Below, one piece after another: positions 26,609 to 33,847 of a stretch of DNA of 64,000 nt. The stretch is taken from NCBI GenBank assembly GCA_045651685.1, contig JAZRSV010000023.1, forward strand, positions 22,623-86,622, given 5' to 3'. Under the pieces are notes generated by a model, which did no database searches, was not told the origin of the DNA, and was given only the letters and a program-made list of their open reading frames with translations. Numbering within the stretch: position 1 is the stretch's first letter; each line of letters begins with the position of its first letter. The stretch is from CAKVLS01 sp045651685 (GTDB taxonomy: Bacteria; Bacillota; Clostridia; Christensenellales; UBA1242). The translations under genes and the position numbers were made by a program.

Positions 26609-27259
26609 ATGGAAAAAGCAGGTGTAATTTATATCTTAACCAATCCATCATTCCCAGAATATGTAAAAATTGGTTATGCAGATGATGTTAATAAAAGATT
26701 AGCTCAATTAAATAAAAGCGAGTGTATTCCTTTTGCTTTTAGAGTTTATGCAACTTATGATGTAAGCTCTAGATTGTCAGATTTAAAAATACATGAAATA
26801 ATTGATAGATTAAACCCAGATTTAAGATCAATTGAAAGTTTTGAAGGCAAAAAGAGAGTTAGAGAATTCTATGCAATGTCTCCAGAAGATGCTTTTGAAT
26901 TATTAAGAGCAATTGCAGAAATAAACGGAATGGAAAGTAAACTCAAACTTATTACACCTAACAAGGAAGAAAAACAGGCTGAAAAGCTTGCAGAAGAAAT
27001 TTCTTCAAGAAATGAAAATTTTTCTTTTGCTAAATGTAATATTCCTGTTGGCTCAGAACTTGAATACATACATGATACAAACATAAAATGTTATGTAGTA
27101 GATGATAGAAAAATAAAATACAATGGACAAACAATGTATTTAACAGGGCTGGCAAAATTATTATTAAATACAACGAAAGCTATAAATGGAATTCTTCATT
27201 TCCAATATAAAGGAAAGCCATTAACAGAATATTATAATTTATATCAAAAAAAACAGTAA
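26609..27259 (+). CDS. GIY-YIG (T5orf172/MUG113-type) nuclease-domain protein
   Basis: 216 residues from ATG 26609 behind AGGAG. The first 100 residues match the phage-type GIY-YIG fold: GVIYILTNPSFPEYVKIGYA, then KRLAQLNKSECIP, the conserved RVYATYDV and KIHEIIDRL. The remaining 115 residues are of unknown type, with a hydrophobic strand pattern near 155-200. Domains of this kind occur in phage and mobile-element proteins that bind or cleave DNA. Its position, first in a rightward row leading into a restriction-modification cluster, suggests a linked role. Confidence 0.75.
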   Translation: MEKAGVIYILTNPSFPEYVKIGYADDVNKRLAQLNKSECIPFAFRVYATYDVSSRLSDLKIHEIIDRLNPDLRSIESFEGKKRVREFYAMSPEDAFELLRAIAEINGMESKLKLITPNKEEKQAEKLAEEISSRNENFSFAKCNIPVGSELEYIHDTNIKCYVVDDRKIKYNGQTMYLTGLAKLLLNTTKAINGILHFQYKGKPLTEYYNLYQKKQ

Positions 27260-27323
27260 TAATACCTCTGTGCAGATTATCTTTTTTTGTTCAATAAATA
27301 AAATATAAATGTAGGAGAAACAC

Positions 27324-27956
27324 ATGCAAGAAAACAAGTTTATATTTGATTGTACGAAATGCGACACCCCTTGTGATGGCATCAGCAAAGGAACTTATAT
27401 ATTCGAAAACGATGTAGATTATTCTGAACGCAAGGAGAATATGATTATTAATCAGATTAACACACTTCCCGATTACAAAGCTGAAAAGTGTACAAAGGAA
27501 GGTTACCCAGATATTTTAGTTCAACATATCCCTACATCAAATATTTTTTATATTGAAATTAAGGCACAAAGAAGAACCTTTATGTCTGTAAAAAGAATAT
27601 TGCCAGATGCTGATTTAGAACCTTCAGAAACTTTGGCATGTAACTTGAGTGACTTATTAAGATATATAGATATTAGAAAAGAAACAAAAGATAAAATTTT
27701 TGTTTTGTGGTGTTTAGAAAATAGACCTTGTATTGTACAAGAAGGTAAAACAAATTATTATTATCAAGATATAGATGAACTTGAAAAAATATATAACAAA
27801 TATACAGACAAACGAAGATTTAGAAGAGAAAGTGGTCGTGGAGATGTTGTCAATGGACAACACAAAGGCGTCGTAGTCAACTACCACTTCAGTCTTAATG
27901 AATTTATTGAAATGCATTTGCTTGAGTTGTTAAAAAAAGGAGTTAAAAATGATTAA
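27324..27956 (+). CDS. PD-(D/E)XK nuclease-like protein of the restriction-modification cluster
   Basis: 210 residues, start behind AGGAG. The core EGYPDILVQ followed by IFYIEIKAQRR gives the spaced Asp and ExK of the PD-(D/E)XK nuclease fold (about 60-90). An N-terminal Cys pair (CTKCDTPC, about 10-17) could bind metal. It overlaps the next gene by eight bases and so is translated with the endonuclease. It is not an obvious match to a named enzyme and may be a second nuclease subunit or an accessory activity. Confidence 0.6.
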   Translation: MQENKFIFDCTKCDTPCDGISKGTYIFENDVDYSERKENMIINQINTLPDYKAEKCTKEGYPDILVQHIPTSNIFYIEIKAQRRTFMSVKRILPDADLEPSETLACNLSDLLRYIDIRKETKDKIFVLWCLENRPCIVQEGKTNYYYQDIDELEKIYNKYTDKRRFRRESGRGDVVNGQHKGVVVNYHFSLNEFIEMHLLELLKKGVKND

Positions 27957-28803
27957 TACATATGAAAATTTCTCAGACAAGTTAAATATAAAGATTAGAG
28001 ATGGTGTAGACTTTTATAAAGAAATTATTTCTACAATTATAAAAAATCCATATAGATATGCAGGATTGTTTAGACTTTCAAATGCTAAAACCAAACTTTT
28101 ACAAAATATTACTCAAAGCCGAGAAATTAAATTTGGTGATTTTATGGAAGAAATCGTTACAGATTATTTAGGAGTAAGAGGTTTCAATAATTTACCTAAA
28201 TGGCTTGGCACGAATGTTGATGGAGATGATCTTTCTGCAGACCAAATTAGCGAAAAAGATGGCATTATATATTTTGTTGAACAAAAAATAAGAGATGATC
28301 ATGACAGTACTAAAAAGCGTGGACAATTTGAGAATTTTGAAAAGAAAATAAGACATATAAAAACATTGTATCCTCAATATGGATTAAAGGCTTATATGTG
28401 GTTTATTGATAATAGTTTAAAAAAGAATAAAAACTATTACCTACAGAAAATTGATGAAGTAAGACCTCTTTATAATGATGTAGAAATTGGTTGTGTGTAT
28501 GGAGATGATTTGTTTACCCAAGTTCTTCACGAAGAAGAAATGTGGATAGAAATTAAAACATATTTAGCGCAATGGAAAGCACAACATACTAGCAATATTG
28601 AAATTCCTGATTTAGATTCTGACAACACAGTGTTTGAAGCGATGAAACTCTTATCTGCTAGCGAATTACAAAAATTAACTTCAAATGAAAGCATTTTTGT
28701 TTTAATAAGACAGGAATTGTTTCCTAATTTAACTAATTTAAGAAGATTAAAACAATATTTTATAGATATTAACGATAATCGCAAAAATTATATTCGTATT
28801 TAA
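27949..28803 (+). CDS. Type II restriction endonuclease (PD-(D/E)XK type)
   Basis: 284 residues, starting at ATG 27949 behind AAGGAG. KDGIIYFVEQKIRDDHDSTK (about 102-121) carries the acidic and ExK catalytic pattern and the RDDHDSTK run that I associate with type II endonucleases. GDFMEEIVTDYL precedes it. It lies 48 bases before a HinfI-like methyltransferase, so the likely target is GANTC, an assignment that rests on the partner. The C-terminal third (about 215-284) may bind DNA. Confidence 0.72.
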   Translation: MINTYENFSDKLNIKIRDGVDFYKEIISTIIKNPYRYAGLFRLSNAKTKLLQNITQSREIKFGDFMEEIVTDYLGVRGFNNLPKWLGTNVDGDDLSADQISEKDGIIYFVEQKIRDDHDSTKKRGQFENFEKKIRHIKTLYPQYGLKAYMWFIDNSLKKNKNYYLQKIDEVRPLYNDVEIGCVYGDDLFTQVLHEEEMWIEIKTYLAQWKAQHTSNIEIPDLDSDNTVFEAMKLLSASELQKLTSNESIFVLIRQELFPNLTNLRRLKQYFIDINDNRKNYIRI

Positions 28804-28851
28804 CTGGATATTTACCAACAATTGCGGTAATTTATAGACAAGGAGAAACAT

Positions 28852-29922
28852 ATGGAATACTTAAACAGAATTTTACAAGGAGATTGCATAGAAACATTAA
28901 AAAAGTTGCCGGAAAATTCTATCGACTTGATTTTTGCAGATCCTCCTTACAATATGCAATTAGAAGATGATTTGATTAGGTACGAAGGAACAAAGTTTGA
29001 TGGTGTTGATGATGCTTGGGATAAATTCCCAACACTCGAAGCTTATGCGGAATTTTGTACACAATGGATTACTGAGTGTAAGCGTGTACTAAAAAAGAAT
29101 GGTTCATTATGGATTATCGGGTCTTTTCAAAACATCTATAAAATAGGAAGCATTTTGCAAGATATGGGATTTTGGATTATAAATGATATAGTTTGGTTAA
29201 AATCTAACCCCGTACCTAATTTTAGCGGAACCAGATTTACTAATGCTCATGAAACTATATTATGGGTTGTTAAGGATAAAAAAGCAAAACCTACATTTAA
29301 CTATAAAACAATGAAAGACTATAATGGTGGAAAACAAATGAAATCAGTATGGGAAATTCCACTATGCACAGGAAATGAAAGATTAAAAGATGAAAATGGA
29401 CATAAAGTTCATTCAACACAAAAACCAGAAGAAATATTAAAGAGAATAATTCTTTCAACAAGTAAAGAGGGAGATATTGTTCTAGATCCATTCTTTGGAA
29501 CGGGAACGACTGGTGCTGTTGCGAAAAAATATAATCGTAATTTTGTAGGTGTTGAAATGGATGAAACATATTGTAAGGCAGCACAAGAAAGAATTGATAA
29601 TATTGTAGTTGAAGATATGTCTGCGCTAAGACAATTAGAAGAAAAGCCAGCGAAAGTAACCTACAAAAACCTATTAGAAAAACAAATGATTTCACCTAAT
29701 GAGAAAATTTATTCTCCAGATGGCAAAATTGAAGCAGTTTGGTGTGATGATAGCTATGTGGATTTAGAAAACGAGCACTTAAGTATTCACATTGGTGCTG
29801 CTAGATGCTTAAATAGAACAAATTACAATGGCTGGACTTACTGGCATATTCTAAGAGATGGAAAACTTACATTAATTGATAACCTAAGAGAAGAATACAG
29901 AAAAAGGTATTGTCAAAAATAA
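28852..29922 (+). CDS. HinfI/CcrM-like adenine-N6 DNA methyltransferase, beta class (predicted GANTC)
   Basis: 356 residues behind AAGGAG. Motif IV FADPPYNMQL (about 28-37) precedes motif I DPFFGTGTTG (about 212-221), the beta-class order. GVDDAWDKF, GSFQNIYKIG, NPVPNFSGTRF, NAHETILW and HSTQKPE match M.HinfI and CcrM closely from memory, as does the C-terminal extension with LNRTNYNGWTYW, which many other beta MTases lack. It should methylate adenine in GANTC and protect against the upstream endonuclease. An orphan, CcrM-like regulatory role is unlikely given the restriction partner. Confidence 0.9.
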   Translation: MEYLNRILQGDCIETLKKLPENSIDLIFADPPYNMQLEDDLIRYEGTKFDGVDDAWDKFPTLEAYAEFCTQWITECKRVLKKNGSLWIIGSFQNIYKIGSILQDMGFWIINDIVWLKSNPVPNFSGTRFTNAHETILWVVKDKKAKPTFNYKTMKDYNGGKQMKSVWEIPLCTGNERLKDENGHKVHSTQKPEEILKRIILSTSKEGDIVLDPFFGTGTTGAVAKKYNRNFVGVEMDETYCKAAQERIDNIVVEDMSALRQLEEKPAKVTYKNLLEKQMISPNEKIYSPDGKIEAVWCDDSYVDLENEHLSIHIGAARCLNRTNYNGWTYWHILRDGKLTLIDNLREEYRKRYCQK

Positions 29923-29924
29923 AT

Positions 29925-30257
29925 ATGAAAGGTTTAATTATAAAAAAACCGTGGATTGATTACATTCTAGATGGTAAGAAGACCTGGGAAATTCGTGGAT
30001 GCAAAACAAACATTAGAGGCAAAATCGAATTAATACAAAGTGGAAGTGGTTTAGTTGTAGGTTCTTGTAATATAATTGATTGTAAAGAATTAACTTTAAA
30101 AGAATTCTCTAACAATGTAGATAAGCATAATATTTTAGAAATAAAAACTCTTCCCTATAAAAGAACTTATGCTTGGGTTATTTCAGATGCGATGAGATTT
30201 GATAAACCAAGAAAATACAAACACCCTCAAGGTGCAATAATTTGGGTAAATTTATAA
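29925..30257 (+). CDS. ASCH-domain protein
   Basis: 110 residues from ATG 29925, two bases after the methyltransferase stop; a TTG at 29910 inside that gene is an alternative. KGLIIKKPWIDYILDGKKTW and EIRGCKTNIRGKIELIQSGS follow the ASCH pattern (PUA-like fold) seen in RNA-binding and modified-base-associated proteins. HPQGAIIWV closes the domain. Small ASCH proteins often accompany mobile or defence genes. The role may be recognition of nucleic acid; unproven. Confidence 0.7.
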   Translation: MKGLIIKKPWIDYILDGKKTWEIRGCKTNIRGKIELIQSGSGLVVGSCNIIDCKELTLKEFSNNVDKHNILEIKTLPYKRTYAWVISDAMRFDKPRKYKHPQGAIIWVNL

Positions 30258-30285
30258 GAACGGACTAATCCCCGTTCTTTTTTAT
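30256..30285 (+). terminator. Terminator of the restriction-modification cluster
   Basis: AAGAACGG/CCGTTCTT followed by TTTTTTT, overlapping the ASCH stop codon. Confidence 0.85.
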
Positions 30286-30312
30286 TGCTATCGGCAATAT
30301 TTTGCAATACTG

Positions 30313-30611
30313 TATTATTCTATTATATATATTACAAAATAGTATAGTGTCATAGTGTCATAAGTGTCATTTAGTGACACTAGTGACACTGTGACGATAT
30401 ATAATTTATCACGCGCGAGCGCGTATGTGAAAGCCGATAATTAAATAATTTATTGTATCGGTAAAGTATTTCAAGTTCGCGTTATTCTATAATATATATA
30501 ACAAAATAATAATCCGTCATTCTGTCATATCCGTCATAAATGACGGTAGTGACAGTATGACAGATATTAATTTATTACGCGCATATGCACGCACGTATAA
30601 GAGCTAATAAA
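30313..30611. repeat. Two diverged copies of an inverted 7-base iteron array (candidate replication origin)
   Basis: Copy A (30347-30396) has three GTGTCAT units then three in reverse (GTGACAC, GTGACAC, TGTGACG). Copy B (30514-30563) has CCGTCAT, CTGTCAT, CCGTCAT then ATGACGG, GTGACAG, ATGACAG. Units repeat every 8-10 bases and the two centres lie 167 bases apart. Both copies share flanks: TATTCTATNATATATAT-like sequence on the left and an ACGCGC-rich stretch on the right. Differences between A and B keep the dyad symmetry. Paired iteron sets around AT-rich DNA resemble origins of phage satellites. Confidence 0.6.
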
Positions 30612-30640
30612 AGAAAATAGAAAATTATGTCACATAAGTA

Positions 30641-30668
30641 TTGCATATTAAAAATTCTATGTTATAGT
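30641..30668 (+). promoter_or_regulatory. Promoter of the candidate small RNA
   Basis: TTGCAT, 16 bases, TATAGT, about 100 bases before a strong terminator with no gene between. Confidence 0.5.
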
Positions 30669-30674
30669 GGTTGT

Positions 30675-30803
30675 AGGTATTAAATTACCAGTTTGGGGCT
30701 TATGTGTTTTTTATATAAGCTGACATGACATCAATAAATATGAGTTAAATCATATTAAACTAGTGCACCTTAGAGAGCCGATCATTTCGCTCTAAGGTTT
30801 TTT
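30675..30803 (+). ncRNA. Candidate structured small RNA of about 130 bases
   Basis: Bounded by the promoter at 30641 and a strong intrinsic terminator (CCTTAGAG/CTCTAAGG then TTTTTT, 30768-30803). Two internal hairpins are visible: GGTA/TACC (30676-30689) and GCTTAT/ATAAGC (30698-30720). It contains no credible reading frame. I do not recognise the RNA class. The location between iterons and the hairpin array suggests a link to element copy control. Confidence 0.45.
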
Positions 30804-30817
30804 CATATCTATTTTTC

Positions 30818-30854
30818 AGCCCGAGTGGAATACAATCTGCTCGGGCTTTTTTGT
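30818..30854 (+). terminator. Second tandem terminator after the candidate small RNA
   Basis: AGCCCGAG/CTCGGGCT with TTTTTT, only 14 bases beyond the first terminator. Confidence 0.8.
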
Positions 30855-30940
30855 TTTCAAAATTTTTACCAAAAATTTTCCAATGTAAACAATGTGTTGA
30901 CATTGCATCTATTAAAATAATTAAAAAATAATTCCCGATA

Positions 30941-31177
30941 GGACAAATGATGTCCGAACGAAATTGATAAAATTTCAATGCAACCTGTTCAAATGGTGAA
31001 CAAGTTGAATTGATAAAATGAAATAAATTTTTAGGTGTATCAAATGCTGATATACCTAAATACCTACAATATAAATAATAATTTAGTTCTGTCCAAATGG
31101 TGGATAAATCACATTGATAAGATGTTTCTAGTAAGGTGTGCCAAATGGTGGAACACCTAACCTAGTAGAATAGCTAC
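30941..31177 (+). repeat. Array of five hairpins with conserved AATGN loops
   Basis: Five stems close on a five-base loop AATG(A/G/C) with CA before and TG after: 30941-30955, 30986-31002, 31032-31058, 31090-31106 and 31134-31158. Loop spacing is 46-53 bases. The stem sequences all differ but pairing is kept (5 to 11 pairs, one internal mismatch in the last). Short stems with GATAA loops follow units 1 and 4 (30960-30976, 31111-31125), a weaker one follows unit 2 (loop 31012-31016), and GTAG-AATAG-CTAC follows unit 5. A TTGACA at 30897 may start a transcript reading into the gene at 31288. Confidence 0.6.
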
Positions 31178-31287
31178 AAAAACCAAAATTGGTTTTACCG
31201 ATGGACTGCAGCCGTCGTTAAAATATAGCAGAAGTTAAGACCTGATCAATCTTAATGTAGGCACAAAATATAACAAAGGAGGTTTAT
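31178..31287 (+). other. Leader region before the winged-helix gene
   Basis: Contains two further potential stems, AAAACC/GGTTTT (31179-31196) and TTAAGA/TCTTAA (about 31236-31256), then AAGGAGG. It may be the end of a structured 5' leader. Confidence 0.35.
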
Positions 31288-31635
31288 ATGTTAAACAAAG
31301 TGTTTAGTTTTGATCAATCAATAGCTCTAGACAATCAATTAAATATTAAAGAGATGTTGCTATTGGATTACATTTATAAATTGTTTAATCCTGAAGATGT
31401 TACTAATAAGTCGAAGAACGATAAGCTATATTGCAGGATTACATATAGTAAGTTGTTAAATGATCTTCCTATTTTGCAAGTAAAAGAGAGACAACTTCGT
31501 AACATCATTATTAGTTTGGAAAAGAAAGGCTTCTTAGAAAGATACTCGGAATTGAGAAACCAGTTGTATGTGTTTGTGTATTTAGACAATTTATTAAAAG
31601 ATGATTCTCAAAGTACCTCTGAGAATAAAATCTAA
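31288..31635 (+). CDS. Winged-helix DNA-binding protein, possible replication or regulatory protein
   Basis: 115 residues behind AAGGAGG. IKEMLLLDYIYKLF, ITYSKLLNDLPILQVKERQL and RNIIISLEKKGFLERY form the helix-turn-helix and wing pattern of small replication-initiator or MarR/DnaD-like domains. The last 15 residues are Ser- and Asp-rich. It directly follows the iteron and hairpin region, so it may bind there and act in element replication or control. No helicase or primase gene accompanies it, which weakens the replication idea. Confidence 0.55.
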   Translation: MLNKVFSFDQSIALDNQLNIKEMLLLDYIYKLFNPEDVTNKSKNDKLYCRITYSKLLNDLPILQVKERQLRNIIISLEKKGFLERYSELRNQLYVFVYLDNLLKDDSQSTSENKI

Positions 31636-31963
31636 CCCCCAGGGGCGGTCAAATCTCTAAGCAAAACCCTTTTATGAGCGGGGCGGCAGTCACGCAAAAA
31701 CTTTCGCAAAATCAAAAATCAAAATTAAATCAATTAAAAGTGCCACAGATATTGAAAAATAATATATTTTTTAAGATTTTGATTTTCAAAATAAATCAAA
31801 TAGAAATCAAAAACATTCAAAATAAATGTTGTTCGGCAATTTTATGTTTTGCAAAGCCATTAAAAACGATTGTCGCAAACTTTATTTCAAAATGGATAAA
31901 TTATCCAAGAAAGATTGTTTCAAGCGATTTAAAAGGGTTTTTGCAAGGAATTTGAGCATTCAA
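31633..31963. other. Non-coding stretch beginning with a cos-like GC-rich motif
   Basis: Starting at 31634 is CCCCCAGGGGCGGTCAAATC, followed by TCTAAGC and, at 31678-31696, GCGGGGCGGCAGTCACG. From memory this resembles the GTCAAATCTCT-containing sequence beside terminase genes of cos-type phages. The GC-rich patch stands out against very AT-rich surroundings. Frames through it are A-rich and read like translated repeats, so I call no gene. Confidence 0.35.
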
Positions 31964-32043
31964 ACAAGATTACAAAGATACAAAGTTACAAAGATACAAG
32001 AATTCAAGATTACAAAATTTCAAGGATACAAAGATACAAGGAT
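31964..32043. repeat. Ten tandem 8-base repeats (consensus WCAARRWT)
   Basis: ACAAGATT, ACAAAGAT, ACAAAGTT, ACAAAGAT, ACAAGAAT, TCAAGATT, ACAAAATT, TCAAGGAT, ACAAAGAT and ACAAGGAT follow one another without gaps. The array lies about 110 bases before the excisionase and integrase genes. It could be a binding array or a microsatellite. Confidence 0.75.
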
Positions 32044-32151
32044 TTTATTTTAATTTATTTTGCTGTTTCACTGGACTTGTAAAGTTCTTTGCGGTACTTT
32101 TTGTATCGCATAGAACCTCTAGTCTAGTGAGCATCAGCACACGGAGGTATC

Positions 32152-32370
32152 ATGAAAAGAATTAGAACAATAAACGAAACATTACAAATGTTAAAACAAG
32201 AAGATCCAAACAGTGGGCTTAGCGATTTTCTTATTAGAAAACTTGCAAACAACTACAAAATACGCTCATTCAAAACTGGAAATAAAATACTAATTGACTA
32301 TGATTCATTAATGGCATATTTACGTAGTGAAGATTACGACTTGCCAATGGAACAAGTTATTATGAGATAA
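32152..32370 (+). CDS. Excisionase-like small helix-turn-helix protein
   Basis: 72 residues behind GGAGG. INETLQMLKQEDPNSGLSDF, LIRKLANNYKIRSFKTGNK and ILIDYDSLMAYL give a MerR/excisionase-type winged helix with the usual IRSFKTGNKILI wing. Size and position, 14 bases before the integrase, support a recombination directionality factor. Confidence 0.75.
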   Translation: MKRIRTINETLQMLKQEDPNSGLSDFLIRKLANNYKIRSFKTGNKILIDYDSLMAYLRSEDYDLPMEQVIMR

Positions 32371-32384
32371 AAGGAGAAATGAAT

Positions 32385-33776
32385 ATGGCATGTATACAGA
32401 AAAAGAAATTATTAGATGGAACAATTTCTTATAGAGTTCAAGTAAAGGCAAAGAACCAAAGAACTGGAAAGTTTGAAGCAAAAGCAATAACCTGGAAAAA
32501 ACCACTGGAACTAACAGAAACACAAGCAAAGAAAGAGCTTCAACGAATTGCACTAGAACTTGAAGAAAGATTTAACAAACAACTAAATGGACTACTTGCA
32601 GTAGACAACGATATAACATTCATTGATTATGCTGAAAGATGGCTAGAAAAAATTAAGAACACTCGTTCCCTTAACTACTATGTTAAGGGTCGAGATTGCT
32701 TGAAGAAATTCTATAAATATTTCGGGAATATAAAACTAAACCAAATAACACCAGTAATGGTGCAAGGGTTCCTAGATGATATGATGATGAAAAGATACGA
32801 AAAGAAATCCGCTAGACTTACTGGTGACCTAAACCAATACTTAAAGTCACATTGCATCAAGCAAGTAGATGCCCTTAAAAAGATCGGAATATCTAAATCA
32901 ATACTAGCATCAGCAAATGCAGGATACTGCATAAGAATAGAAAACGCAGAAAAGATATGTAATGCACTAGGATTAAAGTATGAAGATTACTTCACAACAG
33001 AGGTACAAAGCCATGCTTATGCAAAAGAAACCATAATGAAACTAAAACGAACATTAGCCACAATACTAGCTGATGCTAAAAGACAACGACTGGTTGAACA
33101 TAACTTCGCATCCCGTGACTATATAGCACCAATACAAGGCTATAAAAAAGAAGTCAAAATACTCAATGATAAAGAAGCTAAGATACTAGCCAACTACTTA
33201 CACACAGAACAAAACCCTAGATGGAAGATAGCCTTACTTACTGTATTATTTATGGGATTAAGGCGTGGCGAACTTGCAGGACTAGAATGGAAAGATATAG
33301 ACTATGAAAACAAGACAATGACCATAGCAAGGTCGGTTCAAGATATTATAGGCTTCGGACTTATAACTAAAGAACCTAAAACTGAAAACTCAAAAAGAAC
33401 AATATCAATGCCAGATAAACTGATTGAATACCTAAAGGAATATGAAGCTTGGTGGCTAAACCAAAAGAGATATCTTGGAGATAGGCTTGGAGACACTGAC
33501 AGATTATTCTGCACAGAAGATGGAACAGATATATCCCCTGGATTATTTAGAACATGGCTACAAAAAACACTAGTAAAAGTAGGTTTACCAAAGGTAACTC
33601 TCCACTCCCTAAGACACACAAACATAACTCTACAACTGGTAGCAGGAGTTGATATGAAAACAGTATCTGCCCGTGCAGGACACTCAAAAGCATCAACCAC
33701 AAGCGACTTCTACAGCCATTTTATAAAAAACTCAGACATTCACGCGAGTGAGATATTAAATAAAATATTTGAATAA
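32385..33776 (+). CDS. int: Tyrosine recombinase (integrase) with an inserted helix-turn-helix
   Basis: 463 residues from ATG 32385, eight bases after AAGGAG; an ATG at 32379 is too close to it. There is an N-terminal arm-binding region (about 1-60), then a core-binding domain interrupted (about 148-205) by a Cro/XRE-like helix-turn-helix (VDALKKIGISKSILASANAG, then ENAEKICNALGLKYEDYF). The catalytic domain has GLRRGE (Arg), HSLRHT (His-x-x-Arg), GHSKAS and the nucleophile Tyr in SDFYSHF. It catalyses site-specific integration, here most likely into tRNA-Arg(CCT). Confidence 0.95.
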   Translation: MACIQKKKLLDGTISYRVQVKAKNQRTGKFEAKAITWKKPLELTETQAKKELQRIALELEERFNKQLNGLLAVDNDITFIDYAERWLEKIKNTRSLNYYVKGRDCLKKFYKYFGNIKLNQITPVMVQGFLDDMMMKRYEKKSARLTGDLNQYLKSHCIKQVDALKKIGISKSILASANAGYCIRIENAEKICNALGLKYEDYFTTEVQSHAYAKETIMKLKRTLATILADAKRQRLVEHNFASRDYIAPIQGYKKEVKILNDKEAKILANYLHTEQNPRWKIALLTVLFMGLRRGELAGLEWKDIDYENKTMTIARSVQDIIGFGLITKEPKTENSKRTISMPDKLIEYLKEYEAWWLNQKRYLGDRLGDTDRLFCTEDGTDISPGLFRTWLQKTLVKVGLPKVTLHSLRHTNITLQLVAGVDMKTVSARAGHSKASTTSDFYSHFIKNSDIHASEILNKIFE

Positions 33777-33847
33777 TAAATAAAAATTTTGTCAGAATAC
33801 TACAAAATTTAATCCTTTATGTTATAATATAAATATGGAGGACTACT

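Noticed and set aside
30675..30854. Retron non-coding RNA
   Set aside because: No reverse transcriptase gene is present in the island.
30760..30978. Leftward 72-codon frame
   Set aside because: It runs through two terminators and the first AATGN hairpin, and has no ribosome site.
30941..31177. CRISPR array
   Set aside because: Stems differ between units and only the loops are shared; there are no constant repeats separated by unique spacers and no cas genes.
31674..32053. Reading frames of 75-93 codons through 31.67-32.05 kb
   Set aside because: They are low-complexity translations of A-rich repeats with no ribosome site or family pattern.
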